A stretch of DNA of 17,082 nucleotides. It comes from Thomasclavelia spiroformis. GTDB taxonomy: Bacteria; Bacillota_I; Bacilli_A; Erysipelotrichales; Coprobacillaceae. Below the pieces are notes generated by a model. The model worked only from the letters and a program-made list of their open reading frames with translations, was not told where the DNA came from and did not search any database. The position numbers and the translations under genes are program-made. Within the stretch, counting starts at the first letter, position 1. Every line of letters starts with the position of its first letter. The stretch covers positions 1 to 17,082 of the forward strand of contig JAGZCC010000048.1 in the NCBI GenBank assembly GCA_018369555.1. Direction: 5' to 3'. Of this stretch, positions 1 to 7,243 are shown one piece after another.

Positions 1-1
1 T

Positions 2-709
2 GGAATTACTGGTATTTTGCACACTAAGTGTAAGATACCAGCTATTTTAGCCGGTATTTTGACACAGATTGGACTTTATTCTATTAATTTAAGAATTATG
101 GGTGGACGTGCTAATTTACCTTTAATTACTGCTAATACTCTTTTTAATGATATCTCAATTGCATTAAATATAAATAAATATTATGTTGCTTTTATTATTT
201 CGTTACTTTTTGTTGTTTTATTTATTGCTTTATTATATTGGTTCTTTGGTACTGAAATGGGGTCGTCAATTAGAGCAACTGGTAACAATGAACAGATGGC
301 CAGATCACTTGGTATTAATACAGATACAATGAAATTATTAGGATTGATGATTAGTAATGGGTTAGTTGGATTATCTGGTGGTTTATATGCTTTATATGGA
401 CAAGCAACTGATGTTAGAGTTGGTACTGGAGCAATCGTTATTGCACTTGCTTCAATAGTTATTGGGGAAGTTATTATTTCTAGTAAAAAAAGTGGTTTTG
501 CATTGAGGTTAGGTTCAATTATTATCGGTTCTATTATTTATCGTATCATCGTTGCTTTAGTATTACAGATGGGATTAAATACTGATGATTTGAAATTATT
601 AACCGCTATTCTTGTTGGTATTGCTTTAACAATTCCAATCATGCTTTCTAAACGTAAACAAATTTCTATGTATAAAAAATTAACAAAGGAGATTGATGAA
701 AATGCTTAA
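2..709 (+). CDS. ABC transporter permease, TrpY/COG4120-like (5' end outside window)
   Basis: The reading frame is open from the first bases of the window, so the N-terminus is missing; 235 codons are seen. The product is a very hydrophobic multi-pass membrane protein with several helices, and carries the segment YSINLRIMG typical of the permeases paired with the TrpX-type substrate-binding proteins. It should form the membrane channel of a small-molecule importer with the ATPase encoded next; the gene overlaps that ATPase's ATG by 8 bases, indicating translational coupling. The family includes tryptophan/tyrosine uptake systems, but nothing visible here fixes the substrate. A conserved GNNEQMARSLGI loop (about residues 95-106) is a plausible ATPase-coupling segment (inference). 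Confidence 0.8.
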   Translation, partial: GITGILHTKCKIPAILAGILTQIGLYSINLRIMGGRANLPLITANTLFNDISIALNINKYYVAFIISLLFVVLFIALLYWFFGTEMGSSIRATGNNEQMARSLGINTDTMKLLGLMISNGLVGLSGGLYALYGQATDVRVGTGAIVIALASIVIGEVIISSKKSGFALRLGSIIIGSIIYRIIVALVLQMGLNTDDLKLLTAILVGIALTIPIMLSKRKQISMYKKLTKEIDENA

Positions 710-1496
710 ATTAAAAAAAGTAAGTAAAACATTTAATCTTGGCACTGTTAATGAAAAAAAAGTTCTTCATGAAATTGATTTAGAATTAAATGAAGGCGAT
801 TTCGTTACTATTATTGGGGGAAACGGAGCTGGAAAATCTACTTTATTAAATATGATTTCTGGTTTATATCCTTTAGATTGTGGCACTATTACCTTGGATG
901 GAGAAAATATTTCTTTACAACCGGAACATCAAAGAGCTAAAAAAATTGGTCGTTTATTTCAAGATCCAATGTTAGGTACCGCTGGAGATATGCAAATTTT
1001 AGAAAATTTAGCTTTAGCTAAACGAAGAGGAAAAAAACGTGGACTTACTTGGGGCGTTTCTAAAGAAGAAAAAGAAGAATATCGCGAGTTAGTTAAAACT
1101 TTAAATCTTGGTTTAGAAGATCGTTTAACTACTAAAATGAAATTGTTATCTGGCGGACAGCGTCAGGCTATTACATTACTAATGGCAACTCTACAAAAAC
1201 CAAAATTACTTTTATTAGATGAGCACACTGCTGCTTTAGACCCTGCTACATCAGCAAAAGTTTTAAAATTGACATGTGATATTGTTGCAAAACAAAATTT
1301 AACTGCGATGATGGTGACTCATAATATGCAAGATGCAATTGATGTTGGTAATCGTTTGATTATGATGTATAATGGTAGAATTATTTATGATGTTAAAGGT
1401 GAAAAAAAGAAACAATTAACCGTTGATGATTTGCTTCATAAATTTGAAGAAGCTAGTGGTGAAGCTTTTGCTAATGATCGAATGTTACTTGGATAG
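702..1496 (+). CDS. ABC transporter ATP-binding protein, TrpZ/COG1101-like
   Basis: A complete ATPase of 264 residues. Walker A is GGNGAGKST at residues 39-47, the Q-loop lies in LFQDPM, the signature is LSGGQRQ, Walker B is LLLLDEH followed by the D-loop, and the switch histidine is in MVTHNM. I chose the ATG at 702 because AAAGGAG at 685-691 lies 10 bases upstream; the TTG at 693 and ATG at 696 are too close to it. The gene overlaps the permease stop by 8 bases, so the two form one transporter operon, presumably with a substrate-binding protein gene upstream of the window. It ends at an intrinsic terminator. The substrate is unknown; amino-acid (tryptophan-type) uptake is only a family-based guess. 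Confidence 0.88.
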   Translation: MLKLKKVSKTFNLGTVNEKKVLHEIDLELNEGDFVTIIGGNGAGKSTLLNMISGLYPLDCGTITLDGENISLQPEHQRAKKIGRLFQDPMLGTAGDMQILENLALAKRRGKKRGLTWGVSKEEKEEYRELVKTLNLGLEDRLTTKMKLLSGGQRQAITLLMATLQKPKLLLLDEHTAALDPATSAKVLKLTCDIVAKQNLTAMMVTHNMQDAIDVGNRLIMMYNGRIIYDVKGEKKKQLTVDDLLHKFEEASGEAFANDRMLLG

Positions 1497-1522
1497 AACT
1501 GTATAAACAGTTCTATTTTTTT
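1494..1522 (+). terminator. Intrinsic terminator of the ABC transporter operon
   Basis: A perfect 8-bp stem, TAGAACTG (1494-1501) with CAGTTCTA (1508-1515), has a 6-base loop and is followed by seven T on the + strand. The stem begins in the ATPase stop codon and also covers the stop codon of the convergent DUF421 gene. There is no T-run on the - strand, so it should act mainly on the + strand. Confidence 0.85.
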
Positions 1523-2145
1523 ATAATCAACAATTTTTCTTTTTCTAAAACACAATAAAATACATCTTCAATATTATGAATATGTTGTTTTTTTAGTTCT
1601 TTTTTTAACCAATAGACGTCTAAATTTAATAATTTTAAATTATCTTCATTAACGATTCCATCAATAATTAAGGCATCTGGTAATTCAACACAACACTCTT
1701 CTTTAGTAATAATTGATAACGTTCCATTTGTCTCTAATAAAGCAAATTCTACTTTTGAAATACTATCAATATTATTTTCACGTAAATGATGCGATAAATC
1801 ATCAACAGTATAACGTTGCTTTTTCATGGCCTTTTGATTTAATTTTCCTTTATAAATAATGTATGTTGGTCTTCCTTCAAAAACATCTCGTAACCGTTTA
1901 GATTTCAATGTAATCAATGATACTAAACGATCAATTATAATCAATGTTGATGTAGCAATAACACCATAAACAAAAGGGAAATCTTCATTACCCAAGGTAT
2001 CTGTCATTATTTCAGCAATAATCAAAAAAACAACAAAATCAAATACATTTAATTGACTAAATTCCTTTTTACCAAAAATTCTAAGTAGAACACTTAAATA
2101 AATATATATTCCCTGACTAATAAAAAACACTTCTAAAACATTCAT
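1513..2145 (-). CDS. DUF421 (YetF/YcaP-type) membrane protein
   Basis: A 210-residue protein with three predicted N-terminal membrane helices (about residues 3-20, 33-50 and 58-78) and a cytoplasmic C-terminal domain. Family hallmarks are visible: RIFGKKEF after helix 1, the D in helix 2 (NVFDFVVFLIIAEI), EGRPTYIIYKGKL after helix 3, then the YTVDDLSHHLRENNI block and SKVEFALLETNGTLSI. These match the DUF421 family, of which B. subtilis YetF is a member; its biochemical role is unresolved. The start follows a good ribosome site, AGGGGTG, about 8 bases upstream. It is convergent with the ABC operon and divergent from the next gene, 49 bases away. Family call good, function unknown. Confidence 0.82.
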   Translation of the reverse strand: MNVLEVFFISQGIYIYLSVLLRIFGKKEFSQLNVFDFVVFLIIAEIMTDTLGNEDFPFVYGVIATSTLIIIDRLVSLITLKSKRLRDVFEGRPTYIIYKGKLNQKAMKKQRYTVDDLSHHLRENNIDSISKVEFALLETNGTLSIITKEECCVELPDALIIDGIVNEDNLKLLNLDVYWLKKELKKQHIHNIEDVFYCVLEKEKLLIIKK

Positions 2146-2194
2146 ATTTTCATCACCCCTAAATATATTATTACTAAGATAAAAAGGAGGAGCT

Positions 2195-2554
2195 ATGAAT
2201 TCTTATCTCAAAACATATTTAAAATTTGCATTATTCATCCTAATTACCTTTACAATTACTAGTCTTATTTTAGCCGTCATTATCAATTTTATTCATTTAT
2301 CTAATTTTATTTATCATTCGATAATTAACCTAATTGCAGCCATTATTATGATTATTTGGGCCTTTATGATCGTTAAAAAATTTCCTAAAAATGCATTTTT
2401 ACACGGCTTACTATGCAGTTTACTTTTTGCGATTGTTGCTATTATATTAAACATTGATAATTTAAACATTTTAAATATTATTTCTCGCCCGTTTATTTTA
2501 ATTTCAAGTGTTATTATTCTATCGTTATACAAAAAGAAGTTAAACACTCTTTAA
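2195..2554 (+). CDS. Small four-helix integral membrane protein, unknown function
   Basis: A 119-residue, strongly hydrophobic protein with about four membrane segments (roughly residues 9-30, 40-60, 66-85 and 93-112), lysine-rich short loops and a basic tail. A strong ribosome site, AAGGAGGAG, sits just upstream of the ATG, which supports real translation. I do not recognise a family; the layout resembles many small uncharacterised Firmicute membrane proteins. It is divergent from the DUF421 gene across 49 bases that carry both ribosome sites, and convergent with greA. No signal for regulation is visible beyond a weak TATTAT at 2166-2171. Confidence 0.6.
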   Translation: MNSYLKTYLKFALFILITFTITSLILAVIINFIHLSNFIYHSIINLIAAIIMIIWAFMIVKKFPKNAFLHGLLCSLLFAIVAIILNIDNLNILNIISRPFILISSVIILSLYKKKLNTL

Positions 2555-2555
2555 A

Positions 2556-2579
2556 CAAAAAAACTAGCTATTAGCTAGT
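2556..2579 (-). terminator. Intrinsic terminator downstream of greA
   Basis: Inverted repeat ACTAGC (2563-2568) / GCTAGT (2574-2579) with a 5-base loop, followed on the - strand by seven T (complement of 2556-2562). It lies 12 bases after the greA stop codon. There is no T-run on the + strand, so it serves greA rather than the convergent small membrane protein gene. Confidence 0.8.
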
Positions 2580-2590
2580 CTTCATCTATA

Positions 2591-3076
2591 TTAACCTTTA
2601 AATTCAATATTTAAAATTTTAACATCATATGGTTCTGCAACACCTACTGTTACAATTTCATTTACACCATGACCAATCACCGCTTTAGCAAGTGGTGATT
2701 CATTTGAAATTTTACCATTTAATGGATCAGTTTCTGTAAACCCAACAATTTTATAACTTTCAGGTTCTGCATCAGTTTCAGATAAATCCAAAATAGTTAC
2801 TGTAGTACCAGGTTTTACAACTTTTAAATCCATCCGATCTTCAGAAATGATTTCTGCATTTTGAAGCATATAATCAATTTCTTTAATTCGTGATTCTAAG
2901 TGGGCTTGTTTTTCTCTAGCAGCATCATAATCAGCATTTTCTGATAAGTCCCCTTGAGAACGAGCTAATTGTAATTCCTCAATTACCTTTGGTCTTTCGA
3001 CATTAATCAATTTATCTCTTTCTTGTTCTAATTTTTCTAACCCACTTTGAGTCAACAATACCTTTTCTTGTTCCAT
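2591..3076 (-). CDS. greA: Transcript cleavage/elongation factor GreA
   Basis: A 161-residue protein, the usual GreA length. Residues 1-75 form the antiparallel coiled coil that enters the secondary channel of RNA polymerase; its tip reads GDLSENADYD, with the acidic pair Asp43 and Glu46 that positions the catalytic magnesium during cleavage of backtracked RNA. The C-terminal half is the FKBP-like domain (SPLAKAVIGHGVNEIV). The start follows GAGGTGAG at suitable spacing. In B. subtilis greA ends the same conserved gene string (yrrM-yrrN-yrrO-udk-greA); here udk is absent and greA directly follows trhP2 after 107 bases. A possible own promoter and a clear terminator suggest it can be transcribed alone. 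Confidence 0.96.
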   Translation of the reverse strand: MEQEKVLLTQSGLEKLEQERDKLINVERPKVIEELQLARSQGDLSENADYDAAREKQAHLESRIKEIDYMLQNAEIISEDRMDLKVVKPGTTVTILDLSETDAEPESYKIVGFTETDPLNGKISNESPLAKAVIGHGVNEIVTVGVAEPYDVKILNIEFKG

Positions 3077-3096
3077 ATTCTCACCTCGTAATCATT

Positions 3097-3125
3097 AATA
3101 TAGCATATATCTAGGCAAATATCTA
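3097..3125 (-). promoter_or_regulatory. Possible greA promoter, extended -10 type
   Basis: On the - strand, TAGATA (-35, 4 of 6 consensus bases), a 17-base spacer and TATATT preceded by TG-C (extended -10) lie just upstream of greA. The spacing is ideal but the -35 is poor. No clear T-run terminator separates trhP2 from greA (only a 14-bp AT palindrome at 3164-3177), so read-through from the upstream operon may also occur. Confidence 0.4.
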
Positions 3126-3183
3126 GTACTAATCTTAATTAATCATGCATTTACACATTATCCAATAATATATTATTTTAACT

Positions 3184-4425
3184 CTAATTCACCTTTCTAC
3201 CCATATCATCTTTTTCTAATTCAATGGTCACTGGTATTTTTAAAATTTCCATTGGATGATTTGCAACTAAGACCTCTTCATTATCTCTGTTAATAATTTT
3301 TTCTACTTCAACAATGATATTATCATGATCTGGACTAAAAAACTCAATTTTATCACCAACAGAAAAATAATTACGCTGTTCAATAATAACCAATTTATTT
3401 ACCCGATCATAATCAACTACTCGTGCACAAAATTCTTGGGTTGGATGTTCATCTCGCTGATTATACAACTGTTTTAAATTATCTGCCTGATTATCAAAAA
3501 AGCCAGTGCATAAAGCACGATTTGCAGCTTTAAGCAATTCATCATAATATTTATTACTCAAAACAAAATTATCTGGATCATTACAATAATCATCAATCAA
3601 TTTACGATATGTTGAAACAATTGTCGCAATATAATGCAATGATTTCATTCGTCCTTCAATCTTAAATGAATCAACACCTAATTCAATTAACTCTGGAATA
3701 TGGTTAATTAAGGCCATATCTTTACTCGACATACTAAATGGAATCTTTCCTTCATTTAACTTTCCATGTTCATCATAAATATCATAATACCAGCGACATG
3801 ATTGCGAACAACCACCACGATTAGCATCACGATGAGAAAAATAATTAGATAACATACATCTTCCCGAATAATGAATACACATTGCACCATGAATAAAATA
3901 CTCTATGTCCATATCCGTTTTATCCAAAATCATTTTCAAATCATCATAACAAACTTCACGTCCCAAAACAACACGATCCATTCCTTGACTTTCATAAAAC
4001 TTGATTGCTTTCGTGTTCAAAGTAGAAAGCTGAGTCGAAACATGAACTTCCAGTTTTAAATTTAATTTTTTAGCAATCATCATAATATATGGATCAGCAA
4101 CAATAATTGCTCTAACTCCAATCTTATCCAATTCACTTAAATATTCTTCAATTCCTTGTAAATTATCTTCATGTAAAATAATATTACACGTTACATGAAT
4201 CGCCGCATGATATTCATTTGCAAATTCTACTGCTTCTTTAATATCTTCAAGAGTAAAATTAGAAGCTCCAGAGCGAAGTGAAAATTCTTTACCGCCAACA
4301 AATACAGCATCGGCTCCATAACGGATAGCAACTTTTAATTTTTCAAGATTACCAGCTGGAGCTAGTAATTCTGGCTTTTTATAGATAATTCTTTTACCAT
4401 TAACGATCTTACTTACTTCTCTCAT
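3184..4425 (-). CDS. trhP2: Peptidase-U32 family tRNA hydroxylation protein TrhP2 (YrrO-like)
   Basis: A 413-residue U32-family protein. It opens with PELLAPAGNLEKLKVA and has GADAVFVGG (about 38-46), the large lobe with VHVSTQ, and HGAMCxxxSGRC followed by NRGGCSQSCRW. Cys183, Cys190, Cys206 and Cys210 are the expected iron-sulphur ligands. The C-terminal beta-barrel (about 315-410) is the usual RNA-associated extension. In B. subtilis the paralogues TrhP1 and TrhP2 act in prephenate-dependent formation of 5-hydroxyuridine at position 34 of tRNAs. It overlaps trhP1 by 17 bases and is the last gene of the mltG operon. The old label 'collagenase-like protease' is probably misleading. Assignment to TrhP2 rests on order and length; other U32 roles are possible but unlikely here. 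Confidence 0.88.
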   Translation of the reverse strand: MREVSKIVNGKRIIYKKPELLAPAGNLEKLKVAIRYGADAVFVGGKEFSLRSGASNFTLEDIKEAVEFANEYHAAIHVTCNIILHEDNLQGIEEYLSELDKIGVRAIIVADPYIMMIAKKLNLKLEVHVSTQLSTLNTKAIKFYESQGMDRVVLGREVCYDDLKMILDKTDMDIEYFIHGAMCIHYSGRCMLSNYFSHRDANRGGCSQSCRWYYDIYDEHGKLNEGKIPFSMSSKDMALINHIPELIELGVDSFKIEGRMKSLHYIATIVSTYRKLIDDYCNDPDNFVLSNKYYDELLKAANRALCTGFFDNQADNLKQLYNQRDEHPTQEFCARVVDYDRVNKLVIIEQRNYFSVGDKIEFFSPDHDNIIVEVEKIINRDNEEVLVANHPMEILKIPVTIELEKDDMGRKVN

Positions 4426-5344
4426 TTTCTTCTCGCTTTCTTACATCATCTATTTTATAAACTGTTGCATCAAACATAAAGCTATGATGATACTCAACCT
4501 TATTTTCAATTTGATGAAGCATGCCTATCAATTCTTTACTTACTTTACCATAATTTTTATTATCAATACTCTTAATTGCCTCTTGATATAAACTAACAAT
4601 TTCCACTACTTTTAAATCATCAATAAATAACGACTCAAAATATAAATAATCAAAACAACTAAAATTACTTAAAATATCTAACGTACAAAGCTGTTTTTCA
4701 CTTAAAATATGACACCCAAATTTATCTTCATAAATATGACAACGATAATCAACTGCATTCGCCTGAATCATTAAATTATCATCAATTAAAACACCATGAT
4801 CAATTCCTGTTTCTTTAAAATAATTAGATAATAATTTACGTTTTGAATATGCCATATATTCAACCCCATGCACTTGAATCATAGTTTTTAAATCAGTACT
4901 TTTAGCAATCATCATTTTTTCATCAAGCGGGATTTCACGTGCTAAAAAAGCACTAGTTATCCCTAATGTCTTTAAATAATTTAAAGTTGCCTGATTAGTA
5001 TTTAATGTATCTGGACTATAAATCATTTCAAAAGTATAATTATTTTCTTTACAAATCTGTAACACACCAAAATCTTGAAATAAAATTCCCGCTACTTGAA
5101 TTTCATTTAATTTAGCTAAATGATTCGCTAGCTCATCTAAATTACGTTCTTCAACCAAAGCATTTACTAATACCCATAACTTCTTATCTTTTAGCTGCTC
5201 TTTTAAATCCTTTAACTCTTGATAATCAAGTGACATTGCTTGTCGACATGAAAAATATTTTGTTCCGACAATAAAATTCTTAATTCCAATTTCAATAAAA
5301 TCACTAATAAACTTTTTACTATTTAAATGTACTACTAATTCCAT
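4409..5344 (-). CDS. trhP1: Peptidase-U32-like partner TrhP1 (YrrN-like)
   Basis: A 311-residue protein, close to the length of B. subtilis YrrN (about 309). It follows the U32 fold pattern (KNFIVGTKYFSCRQ near residue 25; VLVNALV; AGILFQDFGVL; SPDTLNTNQ; LAREI; VHGVEYMAYSKRKLLSNYF), aligning segment by segment with its neighbour. It lacks the cysteine cluster at the positions where TrhP2 has four cysteines, so it is probably the non-iron-sulphur subunit of the pair, with TrhP2 holding the cluster (inference). Its ATG overlaps the trmR stop codon (TAATG) and its 3' end overlaps trhP2 by 17 bases, so the three are translationally coupled. AAGGGTGG precedes the start. Confidence 0.85.
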   Translation of the reverse strand: MELVVHLNSKKFISDFIEIGIKNFIVGTKYFSCRQAMSLDYQELKDLKEQLKDKKLWVLVNALVEERNLDELANHLAKLNEIQVAGILFQDFGVLQICKENNYTFEMIYSPDTLNTNQATLNYLKTLGITSAFLAREIPLDEKMMIAKSTDLKTMIQVHGVEYMAYSKRKLLSNYFKETGIDHGVLIDDNLMIQANAVDYRCHIYEDKFGCHILSEKQLCTLDILSNFSCFDYLYFESLFIDDLKVVEIVSLYQEAIKSIDNKNYGKVSKELIGMLHQIENKVEYHHSFMFDATVYKIDDVRKREENERSK

Positions 5345-5952
5345 TATGCCACCCTTTTTCTAATTACACATATTCCATCACCAACATGATAATATGTAAC
5401 ATCATATTCATCATTATTAAAAATCCAATCTTTAAATCTTTTTATTTTCTTAACTAATTGTTTTGTATTACGATTTTTAATATTTTCAATATCAAAAATC
5501 ATACCATGAAAATCAAGATTATCAACAATACAAACCCCATCTTCTTTAACTAAACCAATAAATTTTTCAAAAAACTTTTGGTACTGTGCTTTTGCTGCAT
5601 CAATAAAAAGACAATCATATTTTTTTAAAACTAAAGAATTACAATCAAATTCTAAAGCATCATCATGATGAATAATAATTTTATCTTGCATCTTATTATC
5701 CTTAATATTATTTATAGCTTCATAATATCTTTCGTCATTTAATTCAATTGTTTCAACTTTAAAATCAGCAATATTACTAACTAACATCATTGCTGAATAA
5801 CCAATTGCACTTCCAATTTCTAAACAACAATGACAATTATTTTCTTTAAAAACATTAATCATAAACTCTAATCCTTCACGTTGCATGATAGGAATATTAC
5901 GATCAATTGCACTTTTTTCTAAATCTTCAAAATATTTCATTTTTAATACCAT
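5344..5952 (-). CDS. trmR: tRNA 5-hydroxyuridine methyltransferase TrmR (YrrM-like O-methyltransferase)
   Basis: A 202-residue SAM-dependent class I O-methyltransferase (family 3). The SAM-binding motif is LEIGSAIGYS at residues 44-53, the acidic end of strand 2 is in VETIEL (66-71), and the metal/SAM loop is DCLFIDAAK (113-121), with Asp118 and the D144-N145 pair the likely divalent-metal ligands. In B. subtilis the orthologue converts ho5U34 of tRNAs to 5-methoxyuridine, widening wobble decoding. The following two genes make the ho5U substrate, which strongly supports this function. I kept the ATG at 5952, which overlaps mltG by 10 bases, because AAGGA lies 6 bases upstream; the ATG at 5940 is too far from it. 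Confidence 0.9.
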   Translation of the reverse strand: MVLKMKYFEDLEKSAIDRNIPIMQREGLEFMINVFKENNCHCCLEIGSAIGYSAMMLVSNIADFKVETIELNDERYYEAINNIKDNKMQDKIIIHHDDALEFDCNSLVLKKYDCLFIDAAKAQYQKFFEKFIGLVKEDGVCIVDNLDFHGMIFDIENIKNRNTKQLVKKIKRFKDWIFNNDEYDVTYYHVGDGICVIRKRVA

Positions 5953-7034
5953 TTATTTTCCTTTACTACTTGTTGATGTTCACCATATGTTTTTGAATAT
6001 ATTATTGTTCCATCTTTTAATGCAAAAAAGAATAACTTATCACTTTTTTGATAATGTAAACATGCATTAATTACATCTTTAGAAACTGTACTTATTGGTC
6101 CAATTGGAAGTCCTTCATATTTATATGTATTATATTTAGAATCAACTTCTAAATGATTATATGTAACCGCAACTGTTTTGATTTGATTAGCGTAATTTAC
6201 TGTTACATCACTTTGCAGACGCATTGGTTCTTCTAAACGATTAATAAATACTCCAGCTATTTTTGCTTGATCTTCAGATGGTTTTGATGCTTCACATTGA
6301 ACCACTGATGCCAGTGATAAAAATTGATGTAAAGAAATAGTGTTTCCATTGATTGTAAATTGATTAATTTTATCTTTGTATTCTTGTAAATTTTTATCCA
6401 TCTGATCTAACATCATGGTTGTAATGCTTTCGATAGTAACATCTTTAGTTGTAATAACATATGTTTCTGGAGCAAAATATCCTTCTAGTGGGAACATAAT
6501 TTCTGGTGATAAAATAGTTTGATCTAAAAACCAGTATTTATCTATTAATGATTGTAAATACTCTGTATTTGTCCATGTTTCTAAAACTTTATTTGTTTTT
6601 AATTCTAAAATTTGATCATCATTTAAATTAGTAGTATCTACTTCAATATTTGCAACTTTAGCTACTTGTTTAGCACATTCAGGAATCGTATATCCTTCTA
6701 ATACAGTAACTTTATCAGTAGAGATATAATTATTATCTCCTTCGATAATGTTTAAAATTGTTTTTAAATCCATATTTTGATTTAAAACATATACATTAGC
6801 TTTAAAATCATAGTGATTTAATTTTATATATAAATTTGCAACAGTTTTATTTCTTATTAATCCAGCATCATCTAATTGCGCTAAAACATTACTAGCTGAA
6901 CCAGAAATTTCAACTACTACTTCTTTACTTTTTGTACTCACTGCCTTTTGCCCATCAAAATAAAAAAATATCAAAACAATAATAATTGCAAATACAATAG
7001 CAATACTAACAGTAATAATTTTTATTTTCTTCAT
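5943..7034 (-). CDS. mltG: Endolytic murein transglycosylase MltG (YceG-like)
   Basis: A 363-residue membrane-anchored protein with a short basic N-terminus and a single membrane helix (about residues 4-27), then the extracytoplasmic domain. Visible motifs are the LysM-like region ending in VTVLEGYTIPECAKQVA, PLEGYFAPETYVI, the catalytic block LASVVQCEASKPSEDQAKIAGVFINRL, MRLQSDVTVNYA, and YEGLPIGPIS, all in family order. MltG cuts nascent glycan strands near the septum and sets their length. In the catalytic block the position often occupied by the first Glu (ASIVEKE) is Gln here; the second Glu is kept. I set the start at 7034 because GGAGG lies 6 bases upstream, inside the alternative start at 7046. 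It heads the mltG-trmR-trhP1-trhP2 operon. Confidence 0.92.
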   Translation of the reverse strand: MKKIKIITVSIAIVFAIIIVLIFFYFDGQKAVSTKSKEVVVEISGSASNVLAQLDDAGLIRNKTVANLYIKLNHYDFKANVYVLNQNMDLKTILNIIEGDNNYISTDKVTVLEGYTIPECAKQVAKVANIEVDTTNLNDDQILELKTNKVLETWTNTEYLQSLIDKYWFLDQTILSPEIMFPLEGYFAPETYVITTKDVTIESITTMMLDQMDKNLQEYKDKINQFTINGNTISLHQFLSLASVVQCEASKPSEDQAKIAGVFINRLEEPMRLQSDVTVNYANQIKTVAVTYNHLEVDSKYNTYKYEGLPIGPISTVSKDVINACLHYQKSDKLFFFALKDGTIIYSKTYGEHQQVVKENKWY

Positions 7035-7054
7035 AGCATCCTCCATTTTTTTAC

Positions 7055-7083
7055 ATTATATGACATTTTTCATCGATATTCAA
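7055..7083 (-). promoter_or_regulatory. Promoter of the mltG operon
   Basis: On the - strand TTGAAT (complement of 7078-7083), exactly 17 bases, then a perfect TATAAT (7055-7060). The -10 ends 20 bases before the mltG start codon. It makes the four-gene mltG operon independent of the alaS-DUF1292 unit, from which it is separated by the accessory island. Confidence 0.8.
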
Positions 7084-7168
7084 CTTATCTACAGATATAA
7101 TAACAGCTTATTATTAGTATAGCCATTTTTATCCAAAAAAAAGAAGCGCACTATAAACATTATATATG

Positions 7169-7201
7169 AAAAAGCTGTACAAATGAGATCATTGTACAGC
7201 T
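7169..7201 (-). terminator. Intrinsic terminator of the YdcF-domain gene
   Basis: A long stem, AGCTGTACAA... with ...TTGTACAGCT (7173-7201, one bulged A, small loop), followed on the - strand by TTTTT (complement of 7169-7173). It lies about 43 bases after the stop codon of the gene at 7244-8524, and upstream of the mltG promoter. Confidence 0.82.
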
Positions 7202-7243
7202 AATTTTATATTTATTGCAATATTTATATATAGATTAAAAATT

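Noticed and set aside
2146..2194. Divergent promoter pair between the DUF421 gene and the small membrane protein gene
   Set aside because: Only a TATTAT-like box is visible, with no acceptable -35 at the right distance on either strand.
3164..3177. AATAATATATTATT palindrome as a terminator of the trhP2 operon
   Set aside because: It is all A/T with no loop and no following T-run; too weak to call a terminator.
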